This document shows positions 52,700 through 64,000 of a stretch of 64,000 nt of DNA, piece by piece; the first letter of the stretch is position 1, and each line of letters begins with the position of its first letter. Position numbers and translations under genes: made by a program. The stretch comes from Himantopus leucocephalus (taxonomy: Eukaryota > Chordata > Aves > Charadriiformes > Recurvirostridae): the NCBI GenBank assembly GCA_003993805.1, contig RSEF01000006.1, positions 23,870,151-23,934,150 on the forward strand, in the 5' to 3' direction. Below the pieces are notes generated by a model that was given only the letters and a program-made list of their open reading frames with translations, had not been told where the DNA came from and made no database searches.

Positions 52700-54898
52700 A
52701 TGCCGCGGGCGGTCGGTCCCCCGGGGGGCCGGGGTACGGCGCTGCTGGCCCTGGCGCTGGCCCTGGCGCTGGCCCCGGGCGGCGGGCAGCACTACGACTA
52801 CTACGGCTGGCAGCCCGATAGCCTGCCCCACGGGCGCTTCTACGGGCGGGAGCCGCAGTGCCTCGACATCCCGCCCGACATGCAGCTCTGTCGCGACGTG
52901 GGCTACAAGCGCATGCGGCTGCCCAACCTGCTGGAGCATGAGACCATGGCCGAGGCCAAGCAGCAGGCCAGCAGCTGGGTGCCTCTGCTCGCCAAGCAGT
53001 GCCACACCGACACCCAACTCTTCCTCTGCTCCCTCTTCGCCCCCGTCTGCCTCGACCGGCCCGTCTACCCCTGCCGCTCCCTCTGCGAGGTGGTGCGTGA
53101 CTCCTGTGCTCCCGTCATGGAGTCATACGGCTTCCCCTGGCCCGAGATGCTGCACTGTGGCAAGTTCCCCTCCGACCACGAGCTCTGCATCGCCGTCCAG
53201 TTCGGGAACAGCAAGGTCACCCCACCACCAGGTAAGCAGGAAGGGCACTGCAATGGGATGGGGATGCACGCAGGGCACCTGCCAGCACTGTGTCCCCATG
53301 CAGCCGGGGACCTGCATGCAGGGTCGTCCCGTGGAGCCCCCGCGCCCCCATCTCTGCACCCCTCGAAGCAGGGCCTGGGGCGCTGGCGCTGGCCAAGGAC
53401 CCTCTGTCTGCAGCAAGGCACAAGCGGGGATAGTACCAGTGTCATCAGGGGCTTTGGCTGGGCACACTTCGCCGTCCAGGGAGTAAGGGACCCTGGCCCC
53501 CAGGGGACCCAGACACCTGCCCAGAGCTGCCCCAGGGCATGGGAGAGCAGAGCAGCCACAGCAGCAGCACAGGAGGTGAACGTGGGATGAGATGGGAGCT
53601 GCTGGGGGACCCACGGCAGAGCTGTGTCCCTCTCCTCCTGCTGGGTCCCATCCCAGCAGCAAAGAGCATCCCGCACTTGCGGTTATCGGGCCCACACTGC
53701 TGTTACAGGATGGCTGTCCCCTCAGGCACGGGAGCGGACATCACCCAAAGGCGGCCCAGGGTCAGGATCAGGGCTGTGACACCCTTCAGGCTGGGGCCAC
53801 CCTCGCTGCTGCTGCTGTGCCCCAAAGCATCAGCAGCTGGATAGGGGGTGTCCCCATACCCCATCCCTCCTGGAGGGGTGCTGGGACACCGGACTGCGAG
53901 GTGCTCTGTGCCCCCAGCATCACCCCAGCACAGCTGCCCAGGGAGCAGGGGAGCTGCTGGGTTTCTCCCAGCATATCCCCATGGAGCTGGCCCAGGTGAC
54001 AGGCACAAGCAGGGAGCTGTGACAGTGGTTGGTTTCTCACCACAGTGTCCAAGATCTGCACCCAGTGCGAGATGGAGAACAAGGCGGATGGCATGATGGA
54101 GCAGATGTGCTCCAGTGACTTTGGTGAGTGCTGGGGTCCCCTTCCTGGTCCCCCCACCCTGGACAATGGGCTGCCCTCCCCAGCTCTGACGGCCCAGGTG
54201 AGGATTGGCTGGAGGGCATGGTTTTCCAGGGACAGCCCCATGGGAGACCCCCCCAAGCCATTCCCTGGGACATGCATGGGATGGGTGCACCACAGGNGGG
54301 GGGGGGGGGGCAATAAGCAGAATGGGACATTTGGGAGGGTCACTGGGGCCTCTGCTGAATCCCCTGCCAACAGCCCCTTCCTCTCCCCACACAGTAAGTT
54401 CCCTAGAAACCCTTCTTCTGGGTCACACCCCAGGGACAGGCTGTACCCTGTCCTGCACAAATGCCTAGCCCAGACCCCCCAGCCCCTGGCAGCACCCCAG
54501 CAGTGCCCTAGGGCAGTTGTACCCCCCCCAACTGTGCCCCACGGCTGCCCTACCCAGTGGTGAAGATGCGCATCAAGGAGATGACAGAGGAGAACGGGGA
54601 GCGGCGGCTGGTGGCCGCCCAGAAGAAGAAGGTGCTGAAGCTGGGCCCGCTCAAGCGCAAGGACACCAAGAAGATGGTGCTGCACATGAGGAATGCAGGC
54701 GCCTGCCCCTGCCCTCAGCTCGACAGCCTCAGCGGCAGCTTCCTGGTAATGGGGCGCAAGGTGGGCGGCCGCCTGCTCCTCCTTGCCATCTACCCCTGGC
54801 AGAAGCACAACAAGGAGATGAAGTTCGCTGTCAAGTTCATGTTCTCCTACCCCTGCCCACTCTACCACCCCCTGCTCTATGGGGCTGGGCAGCACTAG
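52700..54898 (+). CDS. SFRP5: Secreted frizzled-related protein 5 (3 coding exons)
   Basis: Secreted antagonist that binds Wnt ligands. Exons 52700-53231, 54046-54123, 54558-54898; phases agree and give 316 residues (human 317). The start is the ATG followed by PRAVGPPGGRG and a Leu/Ala signal peptide (ALLALALALALA). Mature start near QHYDYYGWQ. The frizzled cysteine-rich domain occupies about residues 50-170, with PQCLDIPPDMQLC, VGYKRMRLPNLLEHE, QCHTDTQLFLCSLFAPVC and PCRSLCEVVRDSC. The netrin-like domain starts VSKICTQCEMENKADGMMEQ and ends VKFMFSYPCPLYHPLL, with the basic stretch AQKKKVLKLGPLKRKDTKK typical of SFRP1/2/5. YDYYGW and the overall C terminus favour SFRP5 over SFRP1, as do the flanking genes. 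No frame break is seen. Confidence 0.95.
54297..54310. other. Single N followed by 13 G in SFRP5 intron 2
   Basis: Ambiguous base next to a G homopolymer, away from splice sites. Confidence 0.85.
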
Positions 54899-56955
54899 GG
54901 CTCTGCCCACCCTGCCCTGCCCTGGGACTCCTGCATTGGCCTGATGCTGCACCCCTGGCATCCCTGGTTGCACCCCAGGACCCCGGCTCTGCTCCCCTCA
55001 ACCGCTTGACTGTGCCTCAGGACCCTGCTCTGCACCCCCAGGATCCCCAGCTGCATTCAAGGGAGCCTCGGTCCACAGCCAGGACCCCTGCCCCATCCCG
55101 AGAGCCCTGCTCTGCACCCCTGGGACCCCTATTGTCCTCACAGGATCCCTGCCCGCACCCAGGAGCTTAGCCTGCACCCAGGACCCTTGCACTGCATGCT
55201 TGTGAGCCCTGGTCTGCACCAGAGACCCTTGGCTACCCCCAAGCCCCCTGTGCAGCCCCCCAGGGACCCTCGCATGCACTTAGGATCCCTGCTTGGCCCT
55301 CTCCGCTGCACCCGAGACCCCTACCCTGCACCCCTGATGACATGCCCCAGACCCTCAAATCCCTACTCCAGCCCACTGAAGCATCCCATGCCCTCACCCC
55401 AGCCCTGGATTATCCTACATTCACAGGGACCCACCCCAGCCGAAGCAGCTCTCTCCTGCCCCACTGTGCCCCTCAAGACCAAGTGCCCAGAGCAGCACAG
55501 CCCCTGCCTGGGCTCCCCCACCCTTCCCATCCCACGTGGCTCAGTGGGGGGTGTCCCACCTCCAAGCACCCCAGACCAGCCCTGCTGCATCCCTCACACA
55601 CCCCCCGACAACCCTTGCCCATCCACACCGCAGTAAATTATGCCGCCTCGGAGAAGCCTGTGTCCGGCTCCCTGTGGTTCATGGGCAACTGCCCCTTGAG
55701 GCTCACTCAGGGACCCCAGGAAGGATGGGAGGGGACACTCGATCCTGCCCGCTGAGTGGGGTGACCCGAGGGAGTGGGGTCACCCTGAGCTCCGGCTTTA
55801 GCTCTGCTCCAGGCCCCATGCCCAGAGCCTGAGGCTGGGCAGCCTGGCCAAGCCAAGGGACGAGGTTCCCAGTGGTCACAGGCATTGCTGGAGACTCGAG
55901 GATTCCTGCCACTTCAGGGAGCCTGGGAGGGTGGCAAGATCAGGAGGATGGGGGGGTACAGGGGAAGCCCCACAGTTGGGTATGAGGGTGTTTGCCAGAG
56001 GGGTTTCTCCCTCCGTCATCCTTGGGGGACAGATCTGCAGGCTGGGAGTTAGCAGCCTGGCACTGAGCATAACAGGGGCAAATCCTGGGCCAGGATCCCT
56101 GCCTCCATCCCTGGGCACCCCTCCTCTGCACCACCCAGAAGCTCTGTCTGCAGCTCCCAGACGGCCCTGCCCGGCCGCCAGACCTCCCACCCCACAACCT
56201 CCAACCCCCTCAAGGTTCCCTAGGGACACCCGCCTGCACCAGCCAGGACCCCCCCCCAAGCAGCACCGGGACCCTCAGCCTGGCCCCTCCGATGGCAGCA
56301 GGGTGCTGCCCCTCAGCTCGGCTCCCCCAGTCCCACCAGGCGAGGGGGGCAGCCCACCCACCCCAGTCCCACTCCAGCCCTGTTTACCCAGTGCATTCTT
56401 GCGTCTGCCCATCCCGCCGGGTGCGGGAGGCACGAAGGCGGCCGCTGGGATATTTACCCAGCGCCTGGCTGCCCGACGCTGCGGCTTCTCACCAGAGCTG
56501 GCTCCGCTGCAGGGGAACCTCCCGGGACAAGAGGGGAATTGAGGCTGCAGGACGCCTGCGCCCACCCTCCTCCCAGCTGATGAGGCCACCACGCACCTGC
56601 CCTGCACCAGGGTGATCCCCCACTCCCTCTGCCCACCCTCAGCCCCACCGGCTGCTCCCCACCTCCCAGAGCCCCAAAAAGGCATCCCGCTCCAGCCAGG
56701 AGGATGTGCCCCTGCCCCACAGCCAGCCAGGGACAGGGGGCAGCCAGCCCCTGCCACAGCCTCACACCAGGGGGCAGGCAGTCACTGCCCCCACCCTGGC
56801 CAATATGGAAAAAAACTGGGGGAAAATACCAAATATTGTTAGAAGGTATGTTCAGAACGAGGCTGCTGAGCACACTGCCACAGGAATAAACATCATCAAT
56901 TATGTCATTTTACTGCAAAACTTAAAAGTGTGCAAATAAAACCCCATCGCCCACA
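54899..56955 (+). other. SFRP5: SFRP5 3' flank and probable long 3'UTR
   Basis: The first polyadenylation signals after the stop are AATAAA at 56885-56890 and 56935-56940, in an abrupt AT-rich block (56800-57060) that looks like a 3'UTR end; that would give a 3'UTR of about 2 kb. An AGTAAA near 55633 is a weaker nearer candidate. The first 430 nt hold a degenerate CCC-rich minisatellite. Confidence 0.45.
54920..55335 (+). repeat. Degenerate minisatellite downstream of SFRP5 stop
   Basis: Irregular repetition of units like CAGGACCCCTGCTCTGCACC, spaced about 20-30 nt, for example at 55016, 55080, 55105 and 55170. Units are too diverged for a clean period. Confidence 0.5.
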
Positions 56956-58059
56956 GCCCAAGTTTATCTGTAGCCCTCTGTATTTTGCGTCATTAGCATC
57001 TTTCCAGGGAGAGTTAGACATACATGGCCATCGCACTCATCGCTCCAAGTGTTTTCTCTAGAAAAACAAGTAACTTCTCTCTGCCTCCCACCGTCAGCTG
57101 TCCAAGCTCTACAGCTCAACCCCCCCAGACCCTCACACGCCAGTACTCACCCCACTGCAGATAAACCTCCACCCACAAACATGACCCCACAGCTTTTGGG
57201 GTGCTACACAGCCCCCTCCCCAGTGTTACAGCTGCTCCGCTGCCCCCAGGAACTGCTGAGCCCTCTGCATGCCAGCCCCACCCTCACCACCCCTGGCCTT
57301 GGAGCACACCCAGCACAACCCAGACACCCTCATCATCGCTGCCAAGTCCAGCTTTTCCCCAAATTTCCACAGGGCACAGCTTGAGGAAGGGGTTTATGAG
57401 CCCATGGCTGAGAAGGGGTCTCCGGCTGCCCCATGCAAGCTCCCACGCTGGTGGGCTGTACAATCAGCAGCAAGATCTGGGGCCCCAGTTCCTTCCCAGG
57501 CTGGTGGGTGCCATGGCCCAGTGGGCACTGGGCAGTGCCAGCTCGAGAGCACCAGCCCCCACACACCCCCTGACTGGGGCGGGGGGGAGCTGCAGCTGGC
57601 TGGCAGGGACCCAGGCCATGGCCATTCCCAGCTGCACAGCAGCCAGGGTCACATTCCTGGGATAGCTGGGAGCTTTGCTGTTCACGCAGGGAAAGGTCAC
57701 CCTTGTGCGCGCAGGCAGCTGCCGGGACCACCGCCTGGGCAGAACAGGGGAAGGAGCAGCCCCGGGTAGGCACAGAAGAAGCCCAGCAGCTCCTGCCAGA
57801 GCTGAGCTTCTCTCTGGCTCCATCCCAGCAGGATCCAGCCCTGGCACAGCCAAGGTGGGGCAGCTGCACGCAGCCCTGAGCAGGGGGCAAACAAGGCCAT
57901 AGGATGACAGAAGATGGAAACACCAGTAAGCAATGGGAGCTGGTGGCAGAGACACACCATTTCTCCATGACCACCTGTAGGACAGCAAGGCCAAGGCCAC
58001 AGAGGTGCCGAGGTAACCCGGGCCTGAGACAGCTTTTGCTGGGGCAAGACAAGAGCCAG
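56956..58059. other. Spacer between converging SFRP5 and ZFYVE27
   Basis: No gene or recognised repeat. Open frames on either strand show no family resemblance. Confidence 0.55.
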
Positions 58060-58852
58060 CCGAGGGCAAGAGATTTATTGGTCATTCTCTATATACACTT
58101 ATATATTAATCTGTATTAGAAAGCAGCCGTCGCTAAGTGCACAGAGCGGCACCAACCCGTGCCTCTTCTCACGCTGCAGCTGGAGACCTGGAGACCACAC
58201 AGCCCGGCCCAAACTCACTCCAAACTCACCCTCTTGCCTCCTCTGCACTACAGCCAAATATGGGGCGGGGGGAGGAAAGACTAAACCTGCAGGCAGTGAG
58301 GCCCAGGAGCAACTAGCAGAGTCTCAGCTGAGCCAGGACCAAAAGACCACATCTCCTGGGGATGAAGGTAGAGCTCTGACTTGATCCCAAAAAATACAGT
58401 CACCTAGCACAGTGCTGGGAAAGGTAGGGACAGAGCCCTGAGGCTCTTCTGCCCCACCCAGGAGGTGGAGGTAGGACCGTGAGTGGGAAGGATGGCTCCT
58501 CCATCACTGAGCCAGGCCACAGGGCCTGGGCAAGTACGTGGCAGGGTGCAGCGAGTGCCAGGGAACACCCAGGGCTTGGGGCAGCTGCCAGGGAGCAGCC
58601 ACAGGGATGGGGGCACAGCTGTGGGCAACACTCCACTGCAGGGACCCAGCTGGTGCGGCAGATGCTGCAGGGCAAGGAGGGCTAGTCTGCCCCCAGCCTG
58701 GTGCTGGCAGGAGGAGCAGCGAGCGCAAGCGTCCTCTGGCAGGGTGACACCACTCTGGGAACCAAATAGCCCAGGCTCCCAGCGAGCAAGGGCAGGGTAC
58801 CCGCTGTCCCGGGTGTCAGGCAGTGCAGGACCCAGGAGCTGGCTGGTTTCAG
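58060..58852 (-). other. ZFYVE27: ZFYVE27 3'UTR and polyadenylation signal
   Basis: Minus-strand AATAAA (plus TTTATT) at 58074-58079, about 780 nt after the stop codon; cleavage is expected near 58060. Confidence 0.7.
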
Positions 58853-61800
58853 TCACTTGATGAGCACCTGGTTGCACAGGGCACACACGAACACTGTCTC
58901 CCTCTGAGCTTCCGGGGCTGGAAAGGAAAGCAAGTGTCAGATATGCTCCTCTTCCCTACCACATCACCCACCACGGATTAGGGAGCCCAGCCATGGAGCT
59001 GCTCCAAGAGCTGCAAACCCATCACTGCCTGATCCGAGCCAGGCAGCGCTGGGCAGGTCCTGCTGACCCTCCCCACCAGGGCTGGGGCAAATGCCTGCAG
59101 CAGACAGCACAGGTGGGAGCAGGAGCTCTGTCCTCCTCCACCTTTGCACTCACCTGTGGCTCCCATCACAGCCTTGGGGACTTTGAAGGAGCAACACCTG
59201 GAGCAGAAACTGTTCCCACAGTTACTGCAGCTCCGCTGTGGAGAGAGATAGAGGTGAGACACTACTCTGGGTGCACTCCCAGCCCTCCCCAACAAACTCC
59301 AGTGCCAGAGCACTGCTATCAGCATTCCCTGCTGAAGGGGAGTGGGTGCAAGCCCTGAGCCCCCACAGCAATAACAGATAGGCCATCTGCCAATGACACC
59401 TGGATAAATTGCCCAGGCCCAACGCTGGATCTGCGTGCAAATATGCTCTAACATCACAGGCATCCTGTGCCGAGCCTAATAAAGCACTGGGAGCACAGTC
59501 TCCAGGAGGTTTAAGGACACTGTATCGCTTCCTATGCTGTAACTCTGGAGGGAAGTAAGCTCCAGAGAGTCACAGACATATATGAGGCTAATCCAGAAGG
59601 AAGGGGTGAAGGCCGTGAGTTTGGAGAACAGGAGGCAGTGGGAAGACAGCAATGCAAGTCTGGAGGGGGCAAGAGAGACATCCCTCCCAGAACTGCACAG
59701 GGAACTGCACATGAAGCATCACGCACAGGGGCTCAGACAAGACAACAGGTGTGGCCTTTGTTCCCCTAATTCCCACAATCAGACCCATGCACTGCTTCAC
59801 CAGAAAGCTCTTGGACCGTAAGAAACAAGCTAAACCAGGGCACAGAGCAGGTGCCCTGTACACCAGTACACACGGGTTTGGCATGAGGCAGCTTCCGAAA
59901 GAGCAAAAGGCACAAAAGCACGAGGGATCCCTGGCACCATTAGGCATGCGACAACACCCAGCACTTAGCTGAGGTCATCTGCTGCCGGGCTGTGACCAAG
60001 GTCAGCCACTCAAGCTGCCGGAGAAAGCTAAGGTGAGCCAGACATGCACAACACCTCTGCCCCAGGTGCAGGCAGCAAGCCGGGGCAGAAGCCAAAGACT
60101 CACCCTCTTCTTGAGCACAGAGAAGGTGGCTGCGCAGCCCGTGCAGCTCCCTGGAGGAAAGAGAGCAGAGGTCAGGCAGGACTGTGCTGCCTGGGACTGC
60201 GAGAGGCACAGCAGCACCCGTGCCTGTTGCAAAGGCTCAGCTCGGAGATGACAATGCTGCACCCTCTCATCCCTGCCCTTCTCAGGAAAGCTGGGAATAT
60301 CCTCCCCATGGAGGAGGGAGGTCACTGGAGGTGTCAGCACAGCCCTAGCAGGCAGCACACCACTCTGTCCACTCCCAGTTCAGTGGTCGCCACTGGGAGC
60401 AGCACAGACCCTGCTCTGCTGAGTTCCCCAAGCAGCACCCACTCCCAGCCTTACCAAAGTTGTTGCTGGGGTAGCGCTTGCGCAGGCGCTCGGTCAGGCG
60501 TGACACCTTGCTGCGGATGACCTCATTTTTGCTCATAAAACCATTGTCCGGGAGGCTGAGGTCAAAGTCTGCTGAGCACTGAGAGCTCTCGTCATCCTCC
60601 TGCAGAGAACAGAGACAGCTCAGCACAGAGGGGTGGCTGGGAGCATGCTTGGGGGCTGCAAGGCAGCCTGCCCCAGAGATGGGCACCCAACAAGCAGGAT
60701 GCTCCACCTGGCATCACCACAAGCCATTGGCAAACCAGGCAAAGGCTACCAGCTCCAGCTGGGAGGAAATGCCCCTCTTGCACACCTTGGCATGGTAGTA
60801 CTCACCATGACCAGCAGCTGGTTCTCCTTCTCCCGCAGCATAGGACAGAGAGGAGAGGCAGTACAGATGGAGTCAGAGGCACCCAGACCCACACCCGTCC
60901 TCCCCAAGCAACCAGCTTGCCCGCCAAGGCCCTCGCCCCTTCCCACTTCAGCTGCCCTGCATGCACAGCCCACCCCCACCAGCCTCAAACCTCAATAGCA
61001 TCTTTGAACTCTTCATCAGGCTCTGCCTCCTCTGCCTCCTCCACACTGCCAGGGGTAAGGTCCTGCAAGAGATGCACCGAGCTCATCCTGCTGTACCCCC
61101 ACCTTTGTCCAACGGGGTGGGGACACACACACACACACACTTCTGTGGCAGGTTCCAGGACAAAGGTTCAGCCCCCCCGGCAGCTCCCTGAGAAGACATG
61201 AGTCTCAGAAGGTGGGGTGAGCCCCTGCCTCCCAGACTGAGTCTATACACATCACAAAAGGCCTAAGCCAAGCCCGCAGTGCAGCAGGATAATTCCCCAG
61301 AACTCGAGAAGGGCTTCCAGCAAAGCCTGCAGCTGGAAGGAGCTTGTGGGTAGAGGGACACAGGCACAGTCAGACCAAAGGGCTGACCCTGCAGCTCCCA
61401 CCCCACAACTGCCAGCCCTGCCCCTATCTCACCTCTGTGCTGGTGGGTGTGGGGGTCCGATCGGGGGGGGCAGCAGCTGGCAGGGGTTCAGCAGGTTCCG
61501 GAGTGCTCTCGAGGGGTTTGTTGCCCACACACTGCTCGACTGAGGCCTTGAGCTCCATTATCACTGGTAAGAGGGGAATGCAGCTGGAGCAGGGTGGCAC
61601 TTCCCTTCTCCCAGCCCCACCGCACAAAAGCTGGCTGCAAGAACCTATCTCCAGGGCTCAAGGTAGGACATTAGCACATATGACCTTCATCCGTCAGGTA
61701 TGCTGAGCCCTCCTCTGCTCACACATCAAACTTAGGGCAGCAAGGAACCCCCCACCATCTGCCCCAGCTCAGGATAGGGAACAGCAGGGGCCTTAGTCAT

Positions 61801-63464
61801 AGCTCAGCCACACAGATCTCATCCAACTCTCCTCCAGCATGTGTGACAAAACAGAGAGCGCCTCCAGCTCTTCTCCCCTCCGACAGCACATTTTCAAGCC
61901 TGCGTCATACATTGCCACAGGCATCAAGAGTACTTCAAGTCCTGCAGAGCAGCATCAGGGAGCGAGAGGGGTGGCAATGCTCATGCATTGCCAGGTCCCC
62001 ATTTGACACAGCACAGAGGAGAGCGGGAAACAGCACCCAGGCCAGGACACACGTCAGGAGAGCGCCTCACCTCTCATATCTGAGCCCCACCACCCAACCT
62101 GGGCTACTGAACACCATCCCCAGGAAATCGTTGCCCTCTGGGGGCTGTCAGGTCCCACAACAGAGCCTGACACAGGTCACTGGGCTCACATAAGGGTGCT
62201 AGGAGAGGTCCAGAGCAGGATCCCTGGCTTCAGAGGGCCTTTCCCCAACACGTCCCACACAGGTCACTTCCAGGGAGGCCTCTTACCTTGGTAAAACTGG
62301 GTGTTTCCCAGGAAGAGGGTGCTGTTGAGGATGGCTAAGACCCAGCAGAGGGGCAGCAGGTAAAGGACACAGACAGAGCCCAGCAGTGCCCCATAAAACC
62401 TAGGAAGGAGCAGCAGAACACAGCAATCAAGACAGAGCAACTCAGGCCACAAGCACAAGCCCCATTCCTTTGCCTGGCCTTCCACTTGCTCTCTCCAAGC
62501 ACTAAACACATCAAACACAGCTCCAGAGCCCAGCCCCTCTCCCCGCTGAGCCCACCGCAGGATACCCAACCTGGTACTACTCACTGGGAAGAGACAGTGG
62601 GGTTCTCCCAGTACAATACACGGTACACTGCTTCACAGTTGCAGCACATCCCGCTCAGGAACCCCTCCAGCTGGATGAGGCTGTGAATGAAACCTCACAG
62701 TCACAAAAAGGCCCCACAAACACACACCCTGGCTCCCCCCATACTCATACGCTTTACAGTGGCCAGGCTGGCACAAACTCAGGCCCTTCACAGCCACAGA
62801 GAAGCCTTCCCAGCTGCAGAGGCCCCAGGAGCCCCACAACCAGGAGGGCTCCAGAGACTCACAAGCTCTTGACCTGGGTGATGGCCTCCTGCCGTGAGAG
62901 CTGCACCCTGCGCAGGTCCTCCCGCCGGACGCTGTGGTACCTCCTGCGCACCAGCTCCGGCTCCGAGGGCCGGGCCCGGCACGTCTCCTGCAGGTAGCCC
63001 AGCAGGGCTGGCACCACGACCAACAGGGCGAGCACCGAGTACCAAGCGGCTGGAAGAATTGGGACAGAGTCAGCCCGGGGGGTCCGGGGACGGGACCGGT
63101 CCTGTCCCCCCTCCCCTACACGCACCTTGGCCGAGGGTGAGCAGGAGGAAGTTGAGGCCGAGGCAGACGAGGAGGGAGCACACGGGTCGCTGCCACCTGC
63201 GGAGGGGAGGGAGGGTGAGGGACGTGATGCCCCGGGGACGCTCCCGGTCCCGGCCCGCACCTACCGCAGAAGGGAGCGGACGCCCTCGGCGGCGTCCCGC
63301 AGCGGCTCCAAGTAGAGCTCCAGCCGCCGGTAGCTCCGCACCAGCTCCAGCAGGTCGAAGGCGGCGGCGGCGGCCTTGGGCGGCGACGGTTCCGGAGGGG
63401 CCTCACCGCCCCCCGCCGCCCCCTCGGGGCCGCCCGCCGCCCCGTCCCGCTCCACCGCCTGCAT
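58853..63464 (-). CDS. ZFYVE27: Protrudin, FYVE-domain endoplasmic reticulum protein (12 coding exons)
   Basis: ER membrane protein that promotes neurite outgrowth and links ER to endosomes through Rab11, VAP and kinesin. Coding order on the minus strand: 63464-63265, 63196-63126, 63049-62863, 62680-62585, 62399-62287, 61563-61433, 61062-60991, 60826-60806, 60599-60455, 60150-60104, 59235-59154, 58917-58853. All phases agree; 409 residues (human about 411). Start MQAVERDGAAGGPEG, then the conserved FDLLELVRSYRRLELYLEPL, two membrane segments (VCSLLVCLGLNFLLLTL and VLALLVVVPALLGYL), a third hydrophobic hairpin (GALLGSVCVLYLLPLCWVLA), the VAP-binding FFAT-like DEEFKDAIE, RSKVSRLTERLRKRYPSNNF, and a C-terminal FYVE-type zinc finger with four CxxC pairs (CTGC, CSNC, CSRC, CALC). 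The finger has RRSCSNCG in place of the usual basic R+HHC+xCG motif, as in other protrudins. Confidence 0.95.
60806..60826 (-). CDS. ZFYVE27: ZFYVE27 21-nt microexon (protrudin-L type)
   Basis: Encodes ENQLLVM in phase 0 between DAIE and EDDE, at the place of human ETHLVVL. The donor is ATG|GTGAGT; the acceptor GGGAGAAG has no proper pyrimidine tract but has TGC motifs 9-13 nt upstream (TATGCTGCGGG). In mammals this microexon is neuronal, SRRM4-dependent, and alters the FFAT region; skipping gives a 402-residue short form here. Confidence 0.85.
61123..61141 (+). repeat. (CA)n microsatellite in a ZFYVE27 intron
   Basis: About nine CA repeats between exons 60991-61062 and 61433-61563. Confidence 0.8.
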
Positions 63465-63960
63465 GCCGAGCCGAGCCGAGCCGAGCCGGGAGAGCGGGGC
63501 CGGGAGAGCGGCGCCGGAACAGGCCGGGCTGAGCCCGCCACCGCCGCCGCCGAGCTCGGCCCTACGCTGCACTCCGCTTCCGGGAAGCGGCCAGGTGCGC
63601 CGTGACCTCACCGGCGGCGCTGGCACGCAGCCAATCAAGAACAGCCGGGCTAGGAAACACAAGGAGAAGCCCCGCCCCTGCGCGGGCAAAGGGGCGGAAG
63701 AGGCCTCGGCGCCGGAAGCGGCGGGGGTTCGGCCCCGCTCTCGGCTCGGCCCGGCCCGGCCCGCGGGGGCCCGTCGGCGACGGTGCCGGGGCTCGGGCCC
63801 GTGGGTGTGCTCTGGGTCCTGCCACCGGCCTGGGCGTGGGGCTCGGTCCGACCTGGGGCCGGGAGTCGGGCCCGGTGGGTCCGGTTTAGATACGGAGCTC
63901 AGCCGTGACCTGGGTCTGATCTGGCTCCTGGCCCGGTCCCGATCCGTGTCTGGGCCGGTG
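63465..63960 (-). promoter_or_regulatory. ZFYVE27: CpG island, ZFYVE27 promoter and 5'UTR
   Basis: CpG-dense upstream of the ATG. It contains a tandem CGAGC(C) run at 63467-63490, ETS-type sites CTTCCGGGAAG (near 63578) and GCCGGAAGCG (near 63711), GC boxes and no TATA box, as in housekeeping promoters. Transcription probably starts between 63500 and 63600. The island runs on towards the window end, where a G/C-rich GGTCCGG-type repetition gives no gene call. Confidence 0.6.
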
Positions 63961-64000
63961 CAGGGCTCAGTCCCAGTCTGGGTCCGGTCCCAGTCCAGGG

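Noticed and set aside
63600..63960. Divergent gene starting on the plus strand at the window end
   Set aside because: Only CpG-rich sequence with short open frames; no splice donor or recognisable start of a neighbouring gene before the window ends.

Overview
Vertebrate nuclear DNA, most likely from a bird. Every recognised gene is split into many short exons with GT-AG introns. The DNA is very GC-rich with short introns and few interspersed repeats. Gene content and order match human 10q24 read in the opposite orientation: LOXL4(+), R3HCC1L(-), CRTAC1(+), GOLGA7B(-), SFRP5(+), ZFYVE27(-). Strands alternate along the whole window. Base composition and compactness suggest an avian microchromosome-type locus; another sauropsid is not excluded. 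Gene identities rest on exon-by-exon translation compared with remembered human proteins. No database search was run.

Layout. 1-3.85 kb: 3' part of LOXL4 (the 5' end lies outside the window). 3.85-5.47 kb: spacer between converging genes. 5.47-17.5 kb: R3HCC1L on the minus strand, with one large coding exon, five small ones and a probable untranslated first exon in a CpG island at 17.3-17.85 kb. 17.9-27.5 kb: no recognisable gene, but AT-rich blocks that look like candidate regulatory elements. 27.55-43.7 kb: CRTAC1, with a TATA-like/CCAAT promoter, 14 constant exons and three alternative 3' ends. 42.18-45.79 kb: GOLGA7B on the minus strand. Its last coding exon lies exactly antisense to the CRTAC1-A terminal exon. 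46-52.6 kb: spacer without a gene. 52.7-54.9 kb: SFRP5, three coding exons. 58.06-63.46 kb: ZFYVE27 (protrudin), 12 coding exons including a 21-nt microexon, with its CpG-island promoter to about 63.9 kb.

The genes do not form an operon or pathway. LOXL4 (collagen/elastin cross-linking), CRTAC1 (secreted or cell-surface matrix protein) and SFRP5 (secreted Wnt antagonist) are extracellular. GOLGA7B (palmitoyltransferase partner) and ZFYVE27 (ER shaping and neurite transport) are membrane-associated. R3HCC1L is a putative RNA-associated protein. The most interesting points are the antisense dual-coding CRTAC1-A/GOLGA7B exon, the three-way CRTAC1 3' end with an extra pair of EGF modules, and two long fold-back palindromes in R3HCC1L introns.

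Assembly quality: three N runs (17213-17263, 27958-28057, 45585-45684), four single Ns next to G or C homopolymers, and one single N between two identical 41-nt copies that is probably an unmerged contig overlap.
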